Below are positions 1 to 7,702 of a stretch of 16,888 nucleotides of DNA, one piece after another. Location of the stretch: contig CABSGW010000025.1 in assembly GCA_902477365.1 (NCBI GenBank), positions 1 through 16,888 of the forward strand, read 5' to 3'. Origin of the DNA: an uncultured Prevotellaceae bacterium. Lineage in GTDB: Bacteria > Bacteroidota > Bacteroidia > Bacteroidales > Bacteroidaceae. The position numbers and the translations under genes are program-made. Each line of letters opens with the position of its first letter. Position 1 is the first letter of the stretch. Under the pieces are notes generated by a model. The model saw only the letters and a list, made by a program, of their open reading frames with translations. It ran no database searches and was not told where the DNA came from.

Positions 1-906
1 GGGGTACTTACCTTGAACAAAGAGTTGACACTGAGTCGTTTGCCGCAACGGGTGGCGGTTATATCATCAAGTACGGCAGCCGGTTACGGCGATTTTTGTA
101 AACAGTTGGAGGGAAGTCCCTATCGGTTCACGGTTAAACTGTTTCAGGCGGTGATGCAGGGCGACAGGGTAGAAGCCTCGGTGGTGGAGGCCTTGAATGC
201 CGTGTATGCCGAATACGAGCAGTGGGACGTGGTGGCGATTCTGAGGGGCGGTGGAGCGGTGAGCGATCTGAATGGATTTGATACGTATCTGCTGGCTGCA
301 AATTGCGCCCAGTTCCCTTTGCCGGTGTTGACCGGTATAGGGCATGAGCGGGACGAGACGGTATTGGATCATGTAGCCTATCTCAGGCTGAAGACCCCTA
401 CGGCTGTAGCCGCATTCCTCGTTGAGCGGATGGATGAAGAGGCTGCCTCTTTGGTGGAGTGGACACGCCGTTTACCCGTGGCGGTACGTGCACGGCTTGC
501 GGCGGACGAGGCGCGACTGGAACGGTTGTCAGCCCGGTTGCCGGCTTCAGCCCGTTTGTACATGGCACGCATGGCAGAGGGGGTGGATAAGTATCAGGCA
601 CGGTTGAAAGGTGCAGTGTTGCACGGATTGCAAAAACAGCAGTATCAGTTGGAACGTTGTGAGGAACGATTGCATACGGCGTTGCCTGTGTGGTTGCACA
701 GGGAACAAGCCCGTTTGCGCTTATTGGAAAAAAGCATAGAGATGGCTGGACCTGAACGTTTTTTCCGGTTAGGGTTCAGCCTGACACGGGTGAACGGACG
801 TGTGGTGACTGATGCCGCACAATTAACGGTGGGCGACAGCATCGTGACCCGCTTTGCAAAAGGAGAGATAGAAAGTAAGGTGATAGGAAAACAGAAAAAG
901 GAATAG
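1..906 (+). CDS. xseA: Exodeoxyribonuclease VII large subunit, 3' part
   Basis: Large, catalytic subunit of exonuclease VII, which degrades single-stranded DNA from both ends in the cytoplasm during repair and recombination. The frame is open from base 1, so the gene starts upstream; about 301 C-terminal codons are present and the N-terminal OB-fold DNA-binding domain is missing. The TTG at 13 is internal, not a start. The conserved catalytic-domain signatures are visible: a VAVISSSTAAGYGDF segment near the start, RGGGAVSDLNGFD about 75 residues on, GIGHERDETVLDHVA, then RLKTPTAVAAFLVE. A long charged, probably coiled-coil region follows, as expected for the arm that holds several XseB subunits, and then a short C-terminal segment beginning GFSLTR. 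The stop codon abuts the xseB start, so the two are translationally coupled. The identification rests on these family motifs and on the adjacent xseB. Confidence 0.95.
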   Translation, partial: GVLTLNKELTLSRLPQRVAVISSSTAAGYGDFCKQLEGSPYRFTVKLFQAVMQGDRVEASVVEALNAVYAEYEQWDVVAILRGGGAVSDLNGFDTYLLAANCAQFPLPVLTGIGHERDETVLDHVAYLRLKTPTAVAAFLVERMDEEAASLVEWTRRLPVAVRARLAADEARLERLSARLPASARLYMARMAEGVDKYQARLKGAVLHGLQKQQYQLERCEERLHTALPVWLHREQARLRLLEKSIEMAGPERFFRLGFSLTRVNGRVVTDAAQLTVGDSIVTRFAKGEIESKVIGKQKKE

Positions 907-909
907 GTG

Positions 910-1116
910 ATGGCAAAGAAAACGGAAATGACCTACGAAAAAGCGATGGAACGGTTGGAACAGATTGTTCGTAGCGTGGAGAATAACGAATTGGATATAG
1001 ATCACTTGAGCGAAAAACTGAAAGAGGCTCAAGGACTGATTCGCCTGTGTAAGGAGCGGTTGTATAAGGCCGATGAACAGGTGAAGCAGATTTTGGACAG
1101 TGCAACAAAAATGTAA
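910..1116 (+). CDS. xseB: Exodeoxyribonuclease VII small subunit
   Basis: Small subunit of exonuclease VII, which packs in several copies against the coiled-coil arm of XseA and is needed for activity. It encodes 68 residues from ATG 910; a GTG directly before it (907) adjoins the xseA stop and is an alternative start giving one more residue. The length and the all-helical pattern fit the family: MTYEKAMERLEQIVRSVEN, then NELDIDHLSEKLKEAQ, then an LCKERL segment. It is separated from xseA by only three bases, the usual xseAB operon, and is followed at once by a strong hairpin. Nothing in it is unusual. Confidence 0.93.
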   Translation: MAKKTEMTYEKAMERLEQIVRSVENNELDIDHLSEKLKEAQGLIRLCKERLYKADEQVKQILDSATKM

Positions 1117-1156
1117 CCTTATCCGTTATGGATGAAGCAACCCATAACGGATAAGG
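1117..1156. terminator. Bidirectional terminator hairpin between xseB and the convergent phosphoesterase gene
   Basis: Perfect 15-bp inverted repeat: CCTTATCCGTTATGG at 1117-1131 pairs with 1142-1156 around a 10-nt loop. It lies immediately after the xseB stop and 11 bp from the stop of the minus-strand gene, so it probably ends transcription from both sides. Neither side has a clean T tract (GTATTGCTTGTTTA on the plus side). Confidence 0.75.
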
Positions 1157-1167
1157 GTATTGCTTGT

Positions 1168-2334
1168 TTAACGTTTTAGGGTCTTTGATGTCAGGATCTT
1201 TCCTGCGGTGTCAATGACTTTCAGTTGGATGATTCCGTTGTGCAGGTCCAGACGGGTAGCACAAACACCTCCTTGTTCAAGTACCGGGAATGTATTGCCA
1301 TCCGATCCGCTGTCATGATAAAAGAAACGGTGAGTATGTCCCGAAATCAACAAGTCGACATTCGCTTGATTCAAAATAGGTCGGAATTTCTGGATAGCAT
1401 CTTCCCAACCCATCCATGTTTTTTCGTCTTTCCATTGTTGGCCCATCACCATCGGGAAATGCGAAATGACGATATGGTATTTGGCTTTTTTATATTCCTT
1501 GGTTTTTACCAAGGCCTTGAGCCATTCGGCTTGTTCACTTCGATAGGCATTATAGTCTGTCAGTCCGGCGTATACCCAGTGATTTTCGGCTTTGTCTTCG
1601 CCACTGTCCAGCATTACAATCATGATATCTCCCAGCAGGTATGAACCATAAATTTTTCCATTTTTCTTCGGAAAGTAACTGGAAAAAGTACGTGCCAGGT
1701 TACCTCGTGTTTCATGATTGCCTCGGACAACCTCGAAGGGAATGGAGGACGCAAATAGGCGTGTACTTAGGTCGATGAATGACGTGAAAGGAGCTTCCGG
1801 ATCCTCCATGTAGTTCATCATGTCGCCTGCGTAAAAGAAAGCGTTACAGGTTTTATAGTCGGCCAGGTTGAGTAACTTTTCTAATTTATTTGCATCACTG
1901 TGCATGTCGCTGGTGATAAAGATGGAAGCTCCTTTCTTTTTAGGATCGACGGTGGAAAAGGTGTGCCATTGTGTAGAGATACTATCTCCAAATACCACTT
2001 TGTAGGGTTGGAATGAGCGGATTTCCTTGGATAAAATGCGGTAGTCATATTCTTTTCCGGGGGCCAGACACTCAATTCGTATGGAATTAAACGTGTTATA
2101 GGCAGCTTTCAAACCGTCTTTGGAAGTATAACAACGTATGGTTTGCTCGTCGCCAGTGCCGTGGGGTTTCAGCTCAATCCATGAAAACGACTTTTCGGAA
2201 GTGAGGAATACAATAGTGGCTCCGTCTTCGGTAACTTCTTGCAGGTAAGGGCCGTGCGAAATTTGTAGTTTGGATTGGGCAATCATACTTAGCGTCAGGA
2301 CACTCATACAGAATAAAAGTAAAATTCTTTTCAT
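1168..2334 (-). CDS. Exported calcineurin-like metallophosphoesterase (purple acid phosphatase type)
   Basis: Predicted 388-residue exported phosphoesterase. The chosen start at 2334 gives a typical signal peptide (MKRILLLFCMSVLTLSMIAQ); the ATG at 2421 would add 29 residues ahead of it and hide it. After the signal comes a beta-rich region (about 25-125, HGPYLQEVTEDGATIVFLT) resembling the N-terminal fibronectin-like domain of purple acid phosphatases. The metallophosphoesterase fold follows, with the expected metal ligands: SDMH (D143, H145), GDMM (D171), RGNHE (205-208), ISHFP (H292) and SGHTHR (332-335). These motifs predict a dinuclear metal centre that hydrolyses a phosphomono- or diester in the periplasm; the substrate cannot be read from the sequence. 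The gene stands alone, convergent with xseB, so context gives no further hint. Confidence is high for the fold and low for the substrate. Confidence 0.88.
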   Translation of the reverse strand: MKRILLLFCMSVLTLSMIAQSKLQISHGPYLQEVTEDGATIVFLTSEKSFSWIELKPHGTGDEQTIRCYTSKDGLKAAYNTFNSIRIECLAPGKEYDYRILSKEIRSFQPYKVVFGDSISTQWHTFSTVDPKKKGASIFITSDMHSDANKLEKLLNLADYKTCNAFFYAGDMMNYMEDPEAPFTSFIDLSTRLFASSIPFEVVRGNHETRGNLARTFSSYFPKKNGKIYGSYLLGDIMIVMLDSGEDKAENHWVYAGLTDYNAYRSEQAEWLKALVKTKEYKKAKYHIVISHFPMVMGQQWKDEKTWMGWEDAIQKFRPILNQANVDLLISGHTHRFFYHDSGSDGNTFPVLEQGGVCATRLDLHNGIIQLKVIDTAGKILTSKTLKR

Positions 2335-2647
2335 ATTGATAATTGGTTTTGGTTGAATGGAAATGTTTAACAGCCGATGATATACGATTTTTTTCTCTGT
2401 TTTACGTGGAACGATTTTCATGTATGACAGAGAAGATGACTACTTTTTACAAGTGGATAAAACATTGTAAAAATAGAGAAAATCTTTCAGATGATAAAAA
2501 ATAGGAATGAAAATCTTTCGTTTTGTATCGTTTGATGAATGTTTATAAGAAGATAAAGAAATGAATTCTTATACGAAACGGATGGAATAATGTGCTGAGA
2601 TGGTAAAAAGGTGTTTCCTATGTTTTAGAAAGTAAAAGTATGACCTG

Positions 2648-2675
2648 CAAACATATACGGATGATAGTGAGACAA
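2648..2675 (-). promoter_or_regulatory. Candidate promoter for the phosphoesterase gene
   Basis: On the minus strand TATGTTTG (2655-2648) fits the Bacteroidetes -7 consensus TAnnTTTG, with a TTG at 2675-2673 upstream. The spacer is 17 nt, shorter than the usual 19-20, and the site would give a leader of about 300 nt to the start at 2334, so this is a weak call. It overlaps the end of the nifJ terminator region. Confidence 0.3.
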
Positions 2676-2676
2676 T

Positions 2677-2710
2677 AAAGGCGATTCCTCGTGAAAGAAG
2701 AATCGCCTTT
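2677..2710 (-). terminator. Terminator of nifJ
   Basis: Perfect 11-bp inverted repeat AAAGGCGATTC (2677-2687) against 2700-2710, with a 12-nt loop, 25 bp beyond the nifJ stop. On the minus strand the stem ends in CCTTT followed by ATTGTCTC, a modest U-rich tail. Position and orientation make it the likely intrinsic terminator of nifJ. Confidence 0.7.
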
Positions 2711-2734
2711 ACTATTATTTACTGGAAAAAGAGA

Positions 2735-5700
2735 TTATTCGATTGTCCAGTCCTCTTTTGATTTACGTACATAAGTTGCGTAGCGACGTTTAGCCGCTTG
2801 TTTGGATGCTTCAAAGAGCTCTTGTGCTTGGTCGGGGTATGCTTTCTGCAATGAGAGGTAGCGAACCTCACCCAGCAAGAAGTCTTGGAATTTATCCCAG
2901 TCGGGCTCTTTAGAATCCAGCGTAAATGGATTTTGTCCTTGATCGGCTAATGTGGGATTATAGCGCCACAAGTGCCAGTAACCACACTCAACGGCTTTAG
3001 CCTCTTCTGCCTGGCTTTTACCCATACCGCCCTTAGCTTTCAGACCGTGGTTGATACATGGAGCGTAGGCAATTACCAAAGATGGGCCCGGATAAGCTTC
3101 AGCTTCACGGATAGCTTTAAGGCATTGTGCCTGGTCTGCACCCATAGCAACTTGTGCAACGTACACATAACCATAGGTGGTTTGCATCAGTCCAAGGTCT
3201 TTCTTCGTAATTCGTTTACCGCTGGCAGCAAACTGCGCGATAGCGCCGATAGGTGTGGCTTTGGATGCCTGACCACCAGTATTTGAATAAACCTCCGTAT
3301 CAAGAACAAAGATATTTACGTCTTCACCGGATGCAAGTACGTGGTCGAGGCCACCGTAGCCGATGTCGTAAGAAGCACCGTCACCACCGATGATCCATTG
3401 GCTGCGTTTGGTGAAGAAATGGCTAAGTTCAGATAACTGAGCGCAAGCAGGACATTCGCCTTTGGCTGCTTCAATCATAGGAATCAACTTTTCACCTGCT
3501 GCACGACTGGCGTCTGCGTTTTCGCGGCCGTCAATCCATTCTTGTGCAGCAGTTTTGAATTCGGCTGGGGTATGCTCTGACGCAATAGCTCCTTCGAGAA
3601 GGGTTTGAATGCGGTTACGCATTTTCTTGTTAGCCATGGTCATACCTAATCCGAATTCACAGAAATCTTCGAAGAGTGAGTTAGCCCAAGCCGGCCCTTG
3701 TCCTTTTTCGTTCTGTGTGTAGGGAGTAGATGGGATTGATCCTGAATAAATAGAAGAACAACCGGTTGCGTTAGCTATCATCTGGCGATCACCAAAGAGC
3801 TGTGAAATCAATTTTACATAAGGAGTCTCGCCACAGCCGGAACAAGCACCGGAGAACTCAAATAGCGGAGTCGCGAACTGTGAGTTCTTGGGATTTAGTT
3901 GAATATCAACCAAGTGTTGCTTGCTCTTGACATTTTTGGCACAATACGTCCAGTTTTCACTTTCTGCATACTGTGTTTCGAGAGGTTTCATGGTCAGTGC
4001 TTTGTTGCCCTTCATACCCGGACAAACATCTGCACAGTTACCACAACCAAGACAATCGAGTACGCTAACCTGTATACGGAAGTTCATGCCCTTCATTGCA
4101 GCAGGTACTTTCATTTCCAGCGTAGGAGCCGTGAAGCCGCTTTTCTCGTTCTCGTCTAAAACAAACGGACGAATGCTGGCGTGAGGACATACGTAAGCAC
4201 ATTTGTTACATTGGATACAGTTTTCCGAGTTCCATTCGGGCACGAAAGCTGCGACACCACGTTTTTCGTAAGCGGAAGTACCTTGTTCCCAAGTACCGTC
4301 AACCGATACCTGGAATGCGGATACAGGTAATAAATCACCGTTTTGTGCATTGATAGGGTGTACCAAATCAGAGATGTAGGCCGGTTCGTCGCGCTCTACG
4401 GTTGGCTCGTCAGGCAGGTTTGCCCATGCAGGGTCAATAGCCAATGTTTTGTATTCACCGCCACGGTCAACAGCCGCATAGTTCTTGTCAACAACGTCCT
4501 GGCCTTTCTTCCCATATGATTTGACAATAAACTTCTTCATTTGTTCAACAGCCAAATCAACAGGAATTACTTCGGTAATACGGAAGAAAGCCGATTGCAG
4601 TATGGTGTTGGTGCGGTTACCTAATCCAATTTCTTGTGCAATTTTGGTAGCGTTGATATAGTAAACGGTAATATTGTTTTTGGCGAAATAACGTTTGATG
4701 TTATTCGGCAGGTTCTGTGCCAATTCATCGCCTTCCCAAATGGTATTCAGCAAGAATGTACCGTTCTTTTGCAGACCGCGTGTTACATCGTACATACGCA
4801 GATAAGCCTGAACGTGGCAAGCAACGAAATTAGGAGTCTTGATCTGATAGGTAGAACGGATCGGGTGGTCGCCAAAACGAAGGTGAGAGCAGGTGAAACC
4901 TCCCGATTTTTTAGAGTCGTAAGAGAAGTATGCCTGGCAATACTTATCGGTGTTGTCGCCGATAATTTTTACGGAGTTCTTGTTTGCACCAACAGTACCG
5001 TCAGCACCCAAACCGAAGAATTTTGCTTCAAAGATACCTTCTCCACCTAATGCCATTTCTTCTTCCAGTGGCAGCGACGTGTAGGTCACATCGTCTATGA
5101 TGCCCACGGTGAAGTGATCTTTAGGCATAGGCAACGCTAAGTTGTCGAACACAGAAATGATCATGGTCGGTGTGGTGTCGCAAGAGCCTAAACCGTAGCG
5201 GCCACCGACAATGAGCGGACGATTTTCCTGGTCGTAGAATGCGTCTTTTACATCCAAGTATAATGGTTCACCGTTTGCACCCGGTTCTTTTGTACGGTCA
5301 AGTACGGCGATACGTTTACATGTTGCTGGGATTGCGGCTAACAAGTGCTTAACAGAGAATGGGCGATAGAGATGTACGCTGACCATACCCACTTTCTGTC
5401 CTTGTTTGTTCAGGTAGTCAATGGCTTCGCGTGCAGCTTCCGATACGGAGCCCATTACGATAATTACACGATCGGCGTCATCCGCTCCATAGTAGCTGAA
5501 TAACTTGTATTCGCGACCTGTGATCTTAGACATTTCGGCCATGTATTTTTCAACTACGGCCGGAACGGCATCGTAGTAGGGGTTACATACTTCGCGGTGT
5601 GCAAAGAATGTTTCAGGGTTCTCGGCCATACCGCGAGCTTGTGGATGTTCCGGACTCAAAGCGCGTGCGCGGAACTCACTGATAGCTTTCATGTCTACCA

Positions 5701-6286
5701 GATCGCGGATATCGTCTTGTTCGATAGTTTCGATTTTCTGATACTCGTGTGAAGTACGGAATCCGTCAAAGAAGTTGATGAAAGGCACCCGTGTTTCGAT
5801 AGTAGCCAGATGAGCTACGGCAGAGAGGTCCATAACTTCCTGAACAGAACCCTCGCACAGCATGGCAAAACCCGTTTGACGGCATGCCATCACGTCGCTG
5901 TGGTCACCGAAGATACACAGGGAGTGTGTAGCCAGTGTACGGGCAGATACATGGAAAACGCATGGTAGCAGTTCTCCGGCTATTTTGTACATGTTCGGGA
6001 TCATCAGCAGCAATCCCTGTGATGCTGTAAATGTCGTGGTCAGTGCGCCTGCTTGGAGCGAACCGTGTACGGCACCGGCTGCACCGCCTTCCGATTGCAT
6101 TTCCTGCACAGAAACTGTGTCGCCAAAAAGGTTCTTGCGACCCTGTGCCGACCATTCATCCACGTGTTCCGCCATAGGTGATGACGGAGTGATGGGGTAG
6201 ATGGCAGCGACCTCTGAGAACATATAGGCTATATGTGCAGCGGCCTGGTTGCCATCGCAAGTGATAAATTTCTTTTCTTTTGCCAT
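2735..6286 (-). CDS. nifJ: Pyruvate:ferredoxin (flavodoxin) oxidoreductase
   Basis: Complete 1183-residue single-chain PFOR, the length typical of the homodimeric bacterial enzyme. In the cytoplasm it oxidises pyruvate with CoA to acetyl-CoA and CO2 and passes electrons to ferredoxin or flavodoxin, the central pyruvate step of anaerobic Bacteroidales. Domains in order: the N-terminal pyrimidine-binding domain with the YPITPSSPMAEHVDEW segment; the domain II/CoA region; and two ferredoxin-type 4Fe-4S motifs (C690/693/696/700 and C745/748/751/755, each followed by P). The proximal cluster cysteines are C815, C818, C843 and C1077, with spacing close to that of the structurally known Desulfovibrio enzyme. 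The thiamine-diphosphate motif runs from GDG (968-970) to N1002 in VYSNTGGQ. All cofactor ligands are present. The start at 6286 (MAKEKKFITCDGNQAAAH) matches the conserved N-terminus. The upstream ATPase gene ends 60 bp before it on the same strand. Confidence 0.97.
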   Translation of the reverse strand: MAKEKKFITCDGNQAAAHIAYMFSEVAAIYPITPSSPMAEHVDEWSAQGRKNLFGDTVSVQEMQSEGGAAGAVHGSLQAGALTTTFTASQGLLLMIPNMYKIAGELLPCVFHVSARTLATHSLCIFGDHSDVMACRQTGFAMLCEGSVQEVMDLSAVAHLATIETRVPFINFFDGFRTSHEYQKIETIEQDDIRDLVDMKAISEFRARALSPEHPQARGMAENPETFFAHREVCNPYYDAVPAVVEKYMAEMSKITGREYKLFSYYGADDADRVIIVMGSVSEAAREAIDYLNKQGQKVGMVSVHLYRPFSVKHLLAAIPATCKRIAVLDRTKEPGANGEPLYLDVKDAFYDQENRPLIVGGRYGLGSCDTTPTMIISVFDNLALPMPKDHFTVGIIDDVTYTSLPLEEEMALGGEGIFEAKFFGLGADGTVGANKNSVKIIGDNTDKYCQAYFSYDSKKSGGFTCSHLRFGDHPIRSTYQIKTPNFVACHVQAYLRMYDVTRGLQKNGTFLLNTIWEGDELAQNLPNNIKRYFAKNNITVYYINATKIAQEIGLGNRTNTILQSAFFRITEVIPVDLAVEQMKKFIVKSYGKKGQDVVDKNYAAVDRGGEYKTLAIDPAWANLPDEPTVERDEPAYISDLVHPINAQNGDLLPVSAFQVSVDGTWEQGTSAYEKRGVAAFVPEWNSENCIQCNKCAYVCPHASIRPFVLDENEKSGFTAPTLEMKVPAAMKGMNFRIQVSVLDCLGCGNCADVCPGMKGNKALTMKPLETQYAESENWTYCAKNVKSKQHLVDIQLNPKNSQFATPLFEFSGACSGCGETPYVKLISQLFGDRQMIANATGCSSIYSGSIPSTPYTQNEKGQGPAWANSLFEDFCEFGLGMTMANKKMRNRIQTLLEGAIASEHTPAEFKTAAQEWIDGRENADASRAAGEKLIPMIEAAKGECPACAQLSELSHFFTKRSQWIIGGDGASYDIGYGGLDHVLASGEDVNIFVLDTEVYSNTGGQASKATPIGAIAQFAASGKRITKKDLGLMQTTYGYVYVAQVAMGADQAQCLKAIREAEAYPGPSLVIAYAPCINHGLKAKGGMGKSQAEEAKAVECGYWHLWRYNPTLADQGQNPFTLDSKEPDWDKFQDFLLGEVRYLSLQKAYPDQAQELFEASKQAAKRRYATYVRKSKEDWTIE

Positions 6287-6346
6287 AAATGTTGAATTTA
6301 TTATGAATAGAATCCTTTTCTTTGTTCGTTTGTCGTTTGACTGGCA
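6287..6346 (-). promoter_or_regulatory. Short nifJ upstream gap with a TTTG microrepeat
   Basis: This 60-bp gap carries a tandem motif, TTTGTTCG-TTTGTCG-TTTGAC, on the plus strand at 6321-6341 (read GTCAAACGACAAACGAACAAA towards nifJ). I find no TAnnTTTG box on the nifJ strand here, so either nifJ is read from the ATPase promoter or its own promoter departs from the consensus. There is no Shine-Dalgarno sequence, which is normal for Bacteroidetes. Confidence 0.3.
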
Positions 6347-7528
6347 TCAATACAAAAAGCCAAAGAGCCACAACGGTATTTCGTTACCGCGTCCCACTTC
6401 GGTATTGTATTTTGCATAGATGGTGTGGTTGTCATTACGCACACGTTTGTTTTTGTCACAGATGCAGATGTCATATTTGCCGTCTATACGGAAGCATCCC
6501 GGCTTTTTTCCGGCATTTACGCTGTGATGTCGCCATAGGGAATTTGTGAAAAAGGTTTCCATAACCTCCTGTTCGCTCACTCCTTCCGGATACACCGAAT
6601 ACATCAGGTTGGTGTTGTGTGCCATAATCTGAGCCGGCTTTTTCGGAAAAGATTCTCCTTCCTTGTACACAAGGTTTATCAGGCGTGCCTCTTCCAGATC
6701 CTTGATATAGTTCATAACCGTAGCACGCGAAGTTTTTACCTCTTCGGCCAGTTTGCTGATGTTAGGCGCCATGGTTCCTGCAGTGGCGAGCAAATATAGC
6801 AACTTTTTTATTCGTGACAAATATTTCAGCTCTATTTGTTTGATGAACAAAACGTCTACTTCCAGCATCATATTAATGGATTTCAGCAGGTTGTCCGAAA
6901 AATTACGGGTCTCCGTAAAAAGCGGGTAATAGCCGTGATGCAGGTAGGCTTGCAGATAGTTCCAAGGACGTACCAAGGGCAAGACGTTTTTGAGTATCTG
7001 TTCGTGGTCTCTCAACAGTTCTTCCATACTGTATGAACGCAGCTCCGCATTGGTTTGCAGGTTGACGAACTCACGGAAGGAAAAGCCATGCAAACAGTAA
7101 CAATGACCTATACGGTTGAGGGCCTCAAAATCTTTGTCGTAACGCTCTACCGACGAGGTGGTGTAAACAATGCGCAGGCTGGGAAAACGCTCGTAACAAG
7201 TGAGTATCTCCTGGCACCAGTCCGGATGCTTGAAAGCCTGGTCAATGAGCAACACCTTACCACCATATTTGATAAATTCTTCTGCAAAATCCACAATGCC
7301 GCGTCCCTGGAAATAGAAGTTGTTCATGTTAATGTATAAGCATTGACGGAGCGGCAGGTCGAAATGCTCTTTGGCGTATTGTAATAAGAACGTGGTTTTT
7401 CCCACACCTCGCGGACCTTTTATACCAATAACACGTTGTCCCCAGTCAATGCGGTCCATTAAAGACCGACGAATCGGAGAATTTATATTTTCTATTAAGA
7501 AAGCGTGTGTAGTGAAGAAGGTTTCCAT
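6347..7528 (-). CDS. AAA_14/DUF4143-type ATPase with winged-helix region
   Basis: Predicted 393-residue cytoplasmic ATPase of the AAA_14 plus DUF4143 type, common in Bacteroidales but of unknown function. The Walker A is GPRGVGKT (38-45). The Walker B is KVLLIDQA, with D96 followed by Q97 where the family usually has E. About 30 residues on, YTTSS stands where relatives often have TGSS. A helix-turn-helix-like stretch (AEEVKTSRATVMNYIKDLEEARLI) lies in the C-terminal half, and the end (FRIDGKYDICI... GRGNEIPLWLFGFLY) is the usual DUF4143-type terminus, so the gene is intact. The start at 7528 is fixed by a near-perfect promoter at 7588-7558; the ATG at 7621 lies upstream of that promoter. Its neighbour nifJ is on the same strand 60 bp downstream, so co-transcription is possible. 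The role is not known. Confidence 0.85.
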   Translation of the reverse strand: METFFTTHAFLIENINSPIRRSLMDRIDWGQRVIGIKGPRGVGKTTFLLQYAKEHFDLPLRQCLYINMNNFYFQGRGIVDFAEEFIKYGGKVLLIDQAFKHPDWCQEILTCYERFPSLRIVYTTSSVERYDKDFEALNRIGHCYCLHGFSFREFVNLQTNAELRSYSMEELLRDHEQILKNVLPLVRPWNYLQAYLHHGYYPLFTETRNFSDNLLKSINMMLEVDVLFIKQIELKYLSRIKKLLYLLATAGTMAPNISKLAEEVKTSRATVMNYIKDLEEARLINLVYKEGESFPKKPAQIMAHNTNLMYSVYPEGVSEQEVMETFFTNSLWRHHSVNAGKKPGCFRIDGKYDICICDKNKRVRNDNHTIYAKYNTEVGRGNEIPLWLFGFLY

Positions 7529-7557
7529 AGTTGTATTGTGACGGTTTGCTCGTCTTG

Positions 7558-7588
7558 CAAAAGTAGCCATTTTTTGGTGAATTGCAAA
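7558..7588 (-). promoter_or_regulatory. Bacteroidetes-type promoter of the ATPase (and possibly nifJ)
   Basis: On the minus strand TTTG (7588-7585), a 19-nt spacer and TACTTTTG (7565-7558) match the TTTG / TAnnTTTG consensus exactly. Transcription would begin near 7550, about 20 nt before the ATG at 7528, which settles that start codon. Confidence 0.8.
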
Positions 7589-7594
7589 GTAGAC

Positions 7595-7621
7595 TTGACA
7601 AAAAGCAGACTTTTTTGTCAA
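7595..7621. promoter_or_regulatory. Palindrome between divergent promoters (possible operator)
   Basis: TTGACAAAAA (7595-7604) and TTTTTGTCAA (7612-7621) form a perfect 10-bp inverted repeat around a 7-bp centre, GCAGACT. It lies upstream of both the ATPase promoter (7588-7558, minus) and the phosphatase promoter (about 7649-7674, plus). That placement suits a shared operator; a terminator is less likely because no gene ends here. Confidence 0.4.
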
Positions 7622-7648
7622 ACATTTTTTGTTATTCCGTGGTCAGGC

Positions 7649-7674
7649 TTTGTTCATCGAAAGTCGTATATTTG
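7649..7674 (+). promoter_or_regulatory. Promoter of the CobC-like phosphatase gene
   Basis: TATATTTG at 7667-7674 fits TAnnTTTG exactly. A TTTG at 7649-7652 lies upstream, but with a 14-nt spacer, so the -33 element is poor. Transcription would begin near 7681, about 22 nt before the ATG at 7703. Confidence 0.55.
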
Positions 7675-7702
7675 CCTATTATTCATTCTTAATTGTTATT
7701 TG

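Larger units (their letters stand above)
2335..2734 (-). other. Intergenic leader region of the phosphoesterase gene
   Basis: About 400 bp without a convincing gene. Read on the minus strand it holds the nifJ terminator (2677-2710), a possible -7 box TATGTTTG (2655-2648), an imperfect inverted repeat, two identical GAAAATCTTTC elements (2478-2488 and 2509-2519), and an A+T-rich stretch up to the start codon. The inverted repeat consists of CGTTTTGTAT 2519-2528 against 2571-2580 with one wobble, and TATAAGAA 2544-2551 against 2566-2573. The only ORF in it is the in-frame extension to ATG 2421, which I judge untranslated. Confidence 0.5.

Noticed and set aside
2335..2421. 29-codon N-terminal extension of the metallophosphoesterase
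   Set aside because: It would bury a typical signal peptide; the internal start at 2334 fits an exported protein.
7529..7621. 31-codon N-terminal extension of the ATPase
   Set aside because: The start at 7621 lies upstream of the near-perfect promoter at 7588-7558, so it would not be on the transcript.
7505..7702. 66-codon N-terminal extension of the CobC-like phosphatase
   Set aside because: It crosses the divergent promoter region and palindrome and adds non-homologous sequence before the canonical MEVFLIRHT start.
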